A stretch of 64,000 nucleotides of DNA from Dipteris shenzhenensis (lineage: Eukaryota; Polypodiophyta; Polypodiopsida; Gleicheniales): the NCBI GenBank assembly GCA_047967505.1, contig CM106540.1, one strand, 5' to 3'. Positions within the stretch are counted from its first letter, which is position 1. Each line of letters begins with the position of its first letter. Under the pieces are notes generated by a model, which had not been told where the DNA came from, did no database searches, and saw only the letters and a program-made list of their open reading frames with translations. This document shows, one piece after another, positions 56,486 to 64,000 of this stretch. The position numbers and the translations under genes are program-made.

Positions 56486-56843
56486 TGTGAAGAGAGTGGG
56501 AGAGAAGTAAGGAGTCTCACTTGCAGCTTTCTCACATACACAATGGGGAAATACACGCAAAGGTGGAGGCTGAAAACAGTTTTCCTCTTCTTAGTTGTGA
56601 AAGCCAAAAGAACTCTTTCTTGGTACAAAAGGAATAGGTGAACCCTATATGTGGGTCTCAAACCAAACTCAGCTAACCTAAGTGGCATACTAACTGAGCC
56701 ACTAACTAGAGTACATAAAGATAGCTGTCACCCAGCTGTTATTCATGGGCAGTGTACCAACCGCATCTACAGCTAACAAGTTGGTGACATAAATGCACAA
56801 TGGTCACCTTGGCATATCATGAGTGGAGCTCGATATCTCAACG
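56486..56843 (-). repeat. 5' LTR of element F
   Basis: 358 bp partner of 53219-53576. The terminal TG is changed to CG here. Confidence 0.9.
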
Positions 56844-56929
56844 AAAAGGGCACAAAAAAGAGGCAGCCAAATACACCCACCCTTTTTTTTTGGCAACCAA
56901 AAAGGAAAAAATGTTGGCTTTGCCCATTT
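56844..56929. repeat. A/T-tract array with GGCNACC words, right part
   Basis: Continues the array at 52955-53218 after element F (AAAAGGGCAC...GGCAGCCAA...CCACCCTTTTTT...GGCAACC). The first five bases are the right target duplication. Confidence 0.7.
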
Positions 56930-57860
56930 TTTTCAATCTACGGTTTGGATTTTTTGCACCTATACATCGTGCATGTGCACAAATTGGGAATTTCACATGC
57001 CCATCCACCCAAATGGTCTCTGATGCACATGAAAGTTTGTGAGGAGACAAAAATTAGTCAAATAAATACCCATGCAAAGTTGTATTCCCATCTGACACTT
57101 GACCATCCCATGACGGTCCACATATGGGACCTCTTTGCACCTATGGTAACATGGATGTGTAGAAGTTGGGAATTTTGGATGCCCATCCATCCAAACCATC
57201 TCGGATGTACATGAAACTCTACAAGGACATTTAAAAAACTCAAATTAATACCCATGCAGAGTTGCATTCCCATTTGATACTTGACGATTCCATGACAAAC
57301 CACAGTTGTGGTTTTTTTGCACCACACGTGCGCAAATTCGGAATTTCACATGGGCATCAACCCAAATGGTCTTTGATAGACATGAAACCTTGTGTAGATA
57401 CAAAATATAGTCAAATTAGGACCCAAGCATAGTTGCATGTCCATCTAACATGTAACCATTCCACGACTATCCATGAATGGGATTTTTTTACACCTATGCA
57501 CCATGCATGTGTGTAGAAATTGAGAATTTTGCATCCCCATCCACCCAAACGGTCTCTGAAGGACATGACACTTTGCAAGGACATGTAAATTAGTCAAATC
57601 AATAACCATGAAAAGTTTGATGCCCATCGACACTTGATCGTTCCATGACAGTTGACAAATGGGATTTTTTTGCACATACTCATGCATGTGCACAAATGGG
57701 AACTTCGCATGCCCATCCACCCAAATCGTCTCTGATCGACATGAAACTATGTGACAAAAAAAAAACATTAAATTTTATAGCTATGAAAAGTTTCATACCC
57801 GTATGACAACCAAATATTCCATGGTTGTGATTTTTTTGCACCTATGCACCACACGTGCAC
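56930..57860 (-). repeat. ~180-bp satellite array, six units, inverted relative to 50.0-51.3 kb
   Basis: Cores of the form TTTTTTTGCACCTATGCACC at about 56950, 57135, 57315, 57488, 57670 and 57835, spaced 165-185 bases. It is the reverse complement of the unit at 50040-51310. It ends just before the DUF7869 reading frame. Confidence 0.85.
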
Positions 57861-57923
57861 AAATTGGGCCCATCCATACAAAGGGTCACCAACTAGGCCC
57901 ATCAATACAAAGGGCCACCCGGG

Positions 57924-58463
57924 GTGGATGAGTTCATGCACATTGAGAACTTGGGCAAAGATGTCAAAAGTGATATCTTTTCAAGCATGGATGGCTTCAT
58001 GGATATTGATAAAGTTCTTGGAGTCAAACCAAGTAACTATGGAATTATGGAAATCATGCACGATGATATAATGAGTGATGTTCTCTTTGGAGTAGAGGAG
58101 TTTCAAGACTATGGAGTCATGAAATCCATAGAATGTGCATCAATGAGTGATGTTCTCTTAGGAATAGATGAGTTTGAAGATCATTCTAGACACTCTAATG
58201 CCACTGTGACAAGTGGTTCTATGATTGTATCAAAAGTGGGGATGAGATTAACAAAGGACTATTTGGTATTTGACTTTGATTGTAAAATAGTTAATGTTAC
58301 AAATGGTTTGATGAATGTATCAAAAGCAAGGATGACATCAACAAAGGACTATTCAGTACTTGACTGTCAGAGTGATAAGATCAAGGATGCAACATCCCAT
58401 GAAAACAAAGTGACAAATACATCTTACAAGGAGAACTGTACAAATCCAAATAAGAATGTATAG
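57924..58463 (+). CDS. Unrecognised acidic ORF upstream of the DUF7869 region
   Basis: 180 codons, open throughout (MDEFMHIENLGKDVKSDIFS...). No known domain. The first half contains three versions of one motif: SDIFSSMDGF, SDVLFGVEEF and SDVLLGIDEF. The motif also occurs as STDVLSGVDEF at 51.4 kb. The second half has a duplicated phrase, (L/V)MNVSKA-M-STKDYSVLD and MIVSKVGMRLTKDYLVFD. It ends with TAG; the reading continues in decayed form with basic residues (RTYRCMKWQRVQADPEKQPK) and leads toward the DUF7869 region, so it may be the N-terminal part of the same protein. Confidence 0.4.
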   Translation: MDEFMHIENLGKDVKSDIFSSMDGFMDIDKVLGVKPSNYGIMEIMHDDIMSDVLFGVEEFQDYGVMKSIECASMSDVLLGIDEFEDHSRHSNATVTSGSMIVSKVGMRLTKDYLVFDFDCKIVNVTNGLMNVSKARMTSTKDYSVLDCQSDKIKDATSHENKVTNTSYKENCTNPNKNV

Positions 58464-58689
58464 AAGGTCCAAAAACGGACATATAGATGCATGAAATGGC
58501 AACGAGTCCAGGCTGATCCAGAAAAGCAACCAAAGAGAATAAGAGTAATGAATGAAGATGTTATGCTAAAAGCAATGCTGTAAGCGTAGATGTATGCGAT
58601 CCATTAACTTACATGACATCAAGGGCTATAGAGAACATGGCTGGCAAAGGAAAGGGAGTAGAAGAAATGAATACCTACTCATGAGACTG

Positions 58690-60780
58690 TCTTGCTTTCT
58701 TATAAATGATAAGAGACGGCGAAGTTCAGGACAATAGATAAGGCCTTTTATAAATGGAAAAAGTGTTTGCAATAATGCATATCGCATTACTACAAGATTA
58801 TCGCATGGCACATATTGGAATTTGGCTAATAAAGCAAAGTATGGAGTTAAATTTAACATTCATGGAAACACAGGAAGGCCCAAAACAAGAGCCTCAACAA
58901 TTGTGGCAACATCAATTTTGAAAGTTTACATTTATGAAAATGCTTTACCGCAACCCCATCTATTAGAAATGCATCTTTTGATAGGTTTGACTAAAAAAGA
59001 GTATTTAACTCTATTGGAGAAACACAAAGGCAAAGAGGGCATGCACCGGCATCTTTTCATACTTTGTATACTCTTTGGAAAAAAAGCTTTGGACATGTTA
59101 AAATCCCAAAGAGGCAAAAAATGTCAAAGTGCAATGACTGTGATGATCCAAAGCGAGCACTTGAGAGTGCAACATATCTAGAACAAAAAGAAGCTTACAA
59201 AAAAAAGAGAGAATTTCATCATGGATTGTTCGACATTTTAGAATAAAATATGAATTTTGGAAGGAGCAAGCTATTTCTCACCCAAATGAGTACATATGCA
59301 TTATTGTAGATGGTATGGATCAAAATACAACAACATTACCTTGATTCGTTAACACTCCACCTAAGCTAAAAGGAAAATACTTTTTAAAGACACATCTATG
59401 TGGAGTGTTAGTGCATGGATTTAAGTTTTTTGCAGACATATGGATTGATTCCTTGCATCTAGATGATAGCAATCAAGTTGTAACATCCGTCATTATGAAG
59501 GCAATTCACAATGTACATGTAGAAAAAGGTCACCTACCAGCAACTTTGAGAGTACAAGTAGACAATTGCAAACGAGAGAATAAGAATGTACTCTTCTTTG
59601 CACTGTGCTCAATTCTAATCGCTCATAGAATCTTCAATGAGATTGAAGTTGGGTTTTTGTTGGTTGGGCACACACATGAGGATATCGATCAGGTATTTAG
59701 CACGGTTTCAAGAGAACTGAAACACAAGGACATGGAGACGATGGATGACTTGATAAGAAAATGTGGGAGGCAAGTTAGTGGCCATAAGAAAGGAACAGTA
59801 TGGTCAATGGTTGAGAGGATGTATGATTGGAAGAGCTTTACTCTACCTTTCATACAAAAAGGTGGTGATGCCTTGATAGGTCATAGCGCCCCGCACTATT
59901 TTTTCTTTTTTTTAAAGGATGAAAAACCAGTGATGCAATGGCAACACTATTCTCTTGATACAAAATTGGAACCTGAAGAACCTTAATCTCTCTTAACTTT
60001 AATCCCGAGCAAAGAAATGCATCCAACATGGGCTCTTATAAAAGAATTTAGCGAGAAATCCAAAGGTGAAATAGAAGGCTTAAAAGCTTTTATTACATAC
60101 AAAGAGGAAATGCTCCAGAGATTTTCTGATTGGAAGCCCTCTTGGAAGGAGCACATTACTGTTGTAATAAGCAAGACCTACCAATTGATAAAGGACCTTG
60201 CAAAAAGGTGAGAAGATGATATTAAGGCAGAACGGCCTTTATTTTAGCCAAATGTTGGTAACGACTTGTGCCCAACATATGGTCTGTTTGAAAATGAGTT
60301 TGAATCACTACTCCTATGTCCATATTGTGGACCCAAGAAGAGAGAGTTTATGCCACAAATAGACATAGACGTCCATTGTTTTGTTGTAGTTCGACCATCA
60401 GATGATGAACATGAGAACGTGAAGTTTTGGGTTGCGAAAGTAGTTGACGTGAGCATGGATGACTGAGGGAGAGCTACAACATTTACAGCAGTATGGTATG
60501 AACCAAGGGGTAGGAAGGAGAGCCAAGATAACAATACATTATATAGTAGTTGTCTGAAAAAGGAATGGGTCCCAAACCATGATGCAATTTCAAGACTTTC
60601 CATAGAGACAGTCATGGTATCTTGGAAATAAAGGTCAAAGAAAACAAAGAAGCACATGGGGTATGATGTAGAAGACAAAATAAAATTATTGCAACCAATT
60701 ATTTTGCACATTACAGAGTTCATAAAGATGCTCACCCAGGAGGAAGTAGAAGGAGATAGCACAAATGAAGAATGCCCATG
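58690..60780 (+). pseudogene. DUF7869-type transposon protein, broken
   Basis: Plus strand, order as in DUF7869 proteins I remember. FINGKSVCNNAYRITTRLSH (58740-58800) corresponds to a GK-VC--A------S--T region; GRPKTRAST and a basic helix region follow. Then HTLYTLWKKSFGHVKIPKRQ (59058-59115) and the cysteine motif KCNDCDDPKRALE (59120-59160). The core is IIVDGMDQNTTTLP (59292-59340), FKTHL-type sequence with GVLVHGFKFF, LRVQVDNCKRENKN (59545-59590) and VGHTHEDIDQVFS (59665-59705). A C-terminal part runs to about 60780 (AVWYEPRGRKESQDNNTLYS). The D-G-M-D, D-N-C and H-E-D-I-D clusters look like a DDE-type nuclease site; that reading is my inference. One stop at 59341-59343, a TAA at 59984 and several frame changes break it. 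Confidence 0.6.
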
Positions 60781-60989
60781 AGATAACACCATTCAAATAT
60801 TGAGAAAGAGTGAAGGTGGTGGTGGTGGTCAGATGAGAGTGAATGAAGATGGCACCCAAGCGACAAGTGATGACATAAAGGACATTCTGAACAAGCAAAT
60901 GTTTGGATCACTCATTTTTGTGATGATAGAAAAGGACATTCAAACAAGCAAATGTTTGGATTGCCCATTTGTACTAAACTCACTTTAAA

Positions 60990-61560
60990 GGAAAAAATAA
61001 ATTATTGAAAAAGCCAAAGGAGATCCTTTGTACAAAGACTCATCTAGAGTAATATTTCTTGTAAAACTTATGATCATGTAAAATTGCAAGCATAGCTATT
61101 GCTATTTTTTGGAGTACAAAAGAGGCATCCATCATGTCTCATATCTATGTATACCTTTTAATTTTTTGAATATTCAAGAGTGTTATAGTTTTTTGCATTG
61201 AAAGTAAAAAGAGTCTTGCAGGTCTCTTGTGTATACATTTTTTAAATTTTGTGAATCCTCAATAGCATGGTTTTTAATGGATTTAAACTAATAACTTGGA
61301 TTTTTAAAATTTAGAATACGATTCTTATAAACAAGAAATACAAATTTAGGATTTAATAGCAATTTTTACATTATTAGTGCAACATTATAGAGAGATATTT
61401 TGAAATGTATTATGTGGAAATGACAGTGCCAGAAAGTAAACTTTTGATTCTCGAATGACATTTTCATAAAGTAAACTTTTCATTTGGGAAGGATTTTAAG
61501 GAATAGTCCAAAAGTAGACATATGAGTCCAAAATTAATGAAATAAGTGTTACCTGTAACA
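60990..61560. other. AT-rich, no gene
   Basis: Very A/T-rich DNA with long T and A runs and no reading frame. It may be the 3' region of the DUF7869 element; no terminal repeat was found. Confidence 0.45.
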
Positions 61561-61574
61561 TTCTAGTGGCTAAT

Positions 61575-63850
61575 GATAACTACATTCAAGGAATACTTGA
61601 GAGATTTTTTTGAAGTTTTCCTTGATGATCTGTGTGCTTACTCTAACTGGGATGATCATATTAAGTATTTGAGATTGGTGTTCAAAAGATGTCATCTCTA
61701 TATAATTTCCCTCAATCCCCTGAAGTGTTAGTTCTGGTTGAAACAACATGGGTAATACTCAGACACATAGTGTCCAAGAATGGGATCTCAACGATCAAAC
61801 TAATTCTCGAATTACCCCCACCCACAAATGCAAAGGGTGTACAATGATTCGCTTGACATATGGGCTACTAATGCCGATTTATTTATAAATTTTATGCAAA
61901 GATTGCCCATCCTGTCTACAAATTGTTGAATATATTCCATTGGAAAGAACAATTTCAATTGTCCTATGAGACCCTTAAGTTGGTCTAGGCATCATCCCTT
62001 GTTTTGCGAGCGCCCAATTGGGACTTGGAGTTCCATGTTCACATCGATGCCTCAAAATTCACGATAGGGTGCATACTAGCACAACCAATTGAGTTTAATT
62101 TGGATTATCCCATATACTTTGCTAGCTGCTAGTTGAACGATGCCGAAATGAATTACACCACTGCTGAACGTTAAGTCTTAGCCATGGTATATGCAATTAA
62201 AAAGTTTAGGCATTACTAGTTAGCAAACATGTGTTTGTCTTCTTTGTGGATCAAGAGGCCTTCCTTTACTTAGTCGCAATAAACCATGCATGATAGGTCG
62301 TATCACCCGATGGATGCTTATCCTTTTGGAATTTGATTTAAAGTAGCGGCGGTCAGAAAGAGATGTATGCACTTCATGGTGAATCACATGTCCGAGATCC
62401 CTATTGGTGAGCTTGCTACAGGAGTAGAAGATGATCTCCCATATGCCCCACCATTGGTCAGTTGATCTAGATCCTAGATGGGCATCCTAGATGGGCACAG
62501 AAAATCAGACACTTATTAACAAATGGTTTCCCCCAAGACAAGGAACTCAATAAGGATAGGGATTAAAAAATAATTAAGGATGCATCCCCATAACAACTCA
62601 TAGCTGAAAATCTCTACCAGATGGGGAAAGATGGTATTATGTGCCAATGCATCCGAGAATATGAATTTGTGGAACTCCTACAGGAAGCTCATTCTAGCAT
62701 TGCTAGTGGCCACTTCATAGGAGAACTTACAACCTACAAGGTATTACAAGCCGGGTTATGATGGGGCCAACACTCTTTGCAGATGCTGCTGAGTTCATCA
62801 AGCACTATGATCCTTGCCAACGCATCTCCATACCTCATAACTAGGACTACATGCCATTGACTTGGGTCCTCACTAATCATCCCTTTGAGGGGAATCAATT
62901 TTGTTGGTCCTATCACTCCCGCTGCCATGAAAGGAACCCATGCTGGTTATATTATCATGGCCATGGATTATTTCACTAAATGGGCAGAGGCCAAGGCCAC
63001 CAAGAAAGCGGATGTGAGGGACACTGTGAAGTTCTTGTACATAAACATGATACCACGTGGCCTCCCACTCGAGATTGTGAGTAATAGAGGAACACACTTT
63101 GTGAATGATACAATTAAAATACTAATGAGCGAGTTCCTTATAGTGCACCAAAAATCTACTCCCTACTACCCTTGAGCAAAGGGATAGGCTGAGAGCTCAA
63201 ATAAGTCCTTATGCTAAATCATGACATGTACAGTTGACACCAGTTGCATAGCGATTGGGAGCATAAACTCACCACCACACTATGGGCCTATCAAATGGCC
63301 TACAAGGTGAGGACCAGGTGGTGACAAACAACACACCCTTTAGACTCACATTTGGGGTGGAGGTGGTAATGCCCATGGAATTTTTCATGCCCGCCTTAGA
63401 GTGGCAAGGTTAGGGATCGCATATCCGATGAAGCCATTCCTCAGTGTTGGTTAATGGATCTTCAAGAGCTTGATGAGACAAGGCCAAGGGCCACCTATGG
63501 CATGAAAGTGGAGAAGATGCACCAAATAAAATGGTTTATCACAACTTGTGCAATAAAAACTTACACGAAGGTGATCATGCTCTTCTGTACAAAATTGGAA
63601 ACACCAAACACAAGCTTAAGTATCATGGCATGGGTCCCTATTGGTAGTAAAAATCACACCACAAGGGTCCTACTGAATTGCACTCTTGATGACATGGAAA
63701 TGGAGGGCTACATTAATGGTAGTAAGCGTAAACGCTACTATGATCCTTTAACATTGCAGACCTTACATGCCATCCATTAGGAAAAGGAGCTAAAACTAGA
63801 GGTCACTCGTATGAAGCGACAGGCCATCAAGAAGCCAGAACATGTCAGGC
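61575..63850 (+). pseudogene. Ty3/gypsy pol remnant: RT, RNase H, integrase
   Basis: Plus strand, in order. RT palm end is FLDDLCVYSNWDDHIKYLRL (about 61615-61675). RNase H has LEFHVHIDASKFTIGCILAQ (62020-62085), DAEMNYTTAER and VLAMVYAIKKFRHY (to 62215). Integrase starts with the zinc-finger region near 62640-62830, then GINFVGPI (about 62888), MAMDYFTKWAEA (first D) and EIVSNRGTHFVND (about 63070). In the last, N replaces the second catalytic D. A decayed AESSNKSL word near 63188 follows. Further decayed sequence (LTTTLWAYQMAYKV; SDEAIPQC-LMDLQELDE; GGY-like tail) reaches about 63850. Many stops and frameshifts. Gag, protease and LTRs are not seen; the element may run off the window. Confidence 0.8.
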
Positions 63851-64000
63851 TAAGGCAAAGAATTTAGGACTTATATCTATTTATAAAGCATACTTGGGAG
63901 TGTTGCACCCCATGGAAGACCTGACAGTTGCTCCCACAAGGGTGTAATCCAATTTTCAAATTGTGCAGGAAAACCATCTGTTCAGCTGATGCATTCATTG

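Larger units (their letters stand above)
53219..56843 (-). mobile_element. Copia LTR retrotransposon F, internally deleted
   Basis: Minus-strand element of 3.6 kb with 358-bp LTRs, AAAAG on both sides, primer-binding site at 56474-56485 and polypurine tract (minus GGTCGAGGGGGAG) next to 53577. LTRs differ at roughly 17 positions by eye, so it is older than E. The interior lacks the end of Gag, protease, integrase core and the start of RT. It is not closely related to D and E. Confidence 0.92.

Noticed and set aside
60244-60792. 182-codon minus-strand frame
   Set aside because: Antisense to the DUF7869 C-terminal region; serine/phenylalanine-rich with no domain.

Overview
The window reads as repeat-rich nuclear DNA of a land plant with a large genome. 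It holds one long uninterrupted host-type gene, a 788-codon PLS-type pentatricopeptide repeat (PPR) protein on the minus strand (46796-49162). Almost everything else I can recognise is mobile DNA: Ty1/copia and Ty3/gypsy LTR elements, a hAT transposase with the plant DUF659 domain, LINE fragments, a Penelope-like reverse transcriptase, a DUF7869-type element, satellite arrays and many GA/CT/CA microsatellites. The plant assignment rests on the PPR gene, the initiator-tRNA-Met primer sites of the copia elements and the DUF659 hAT. A fern or other non-seed plant is my guess from the TE mix; it is not shown by the sequence. I saw no tRNA, rRNA, CRISPR or bacterial-type operon.

Layout. 0.1-7.5 kb: two broken copies of one copia family, a minus-strand copy lying between the gag end and the integrase start of a plus-strand copy. 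7.5-11.1 kb: AT-rich DNA and a broken hAT transposase. 11.1-22.6 kb: a clean nest. A minus-strand copia element (E) has 200-bp LTRs at 11139-11338 and 22416-22615 and the target duplication GCGTT. A plus-strand copia element (D, 11831-17065, target duplication AATAT) is inserted in its RNase H region. 22.6-24.7 kb: no gene recognised. 24.8-29.1 kb: a LINE reverse-transcriptase fragment, two ORF1-like retroposons and a short stub, all on the minus strand and ending in CT microsatellite tails. 29.45-32.95 kb: a non-autonomous LTR element. 33-36.7 kb: little except microsatellites. 37-43.4 kb: an inverted pair of unrecognised coiled-coil reading frames around another ORF1-like remnant, then a LINE endonuclease segment repeated in tandem. 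43.7-45.2 kb: a Penelope-like RT between ~80-bp direct repeats. 46.8-49.6 kb: the PPR gene and an in-frame upstream ORF. 49.7-50.0 kb: a gypsy fragment. 50.0-57.9 kb: two inverted ~180-bp satellite arrays around a DUF8039-like fragment and a third complete copia element (F, 53219-56843, target duplication AAAAG). 57.9-60.8 kb: a decayed DUF7869 gene. 61.6-63.9 kb: a decayed gypsy pol.

The genes do not form a pathway; the window is a record of successive insertions. Order can be read in places. D is younger than E because it sits inside it. E is young, with about 3 LTR differences in 200 bp by eye. F is older, with roughly 17 differences in 358 bp. The best candidates for something little described are the DUF7869 element, the Penelope-like RT, the CT-tailed ORF1-only retroposons, and the palindromic GTACGG arrays just after the primer-binding sites of D and E.
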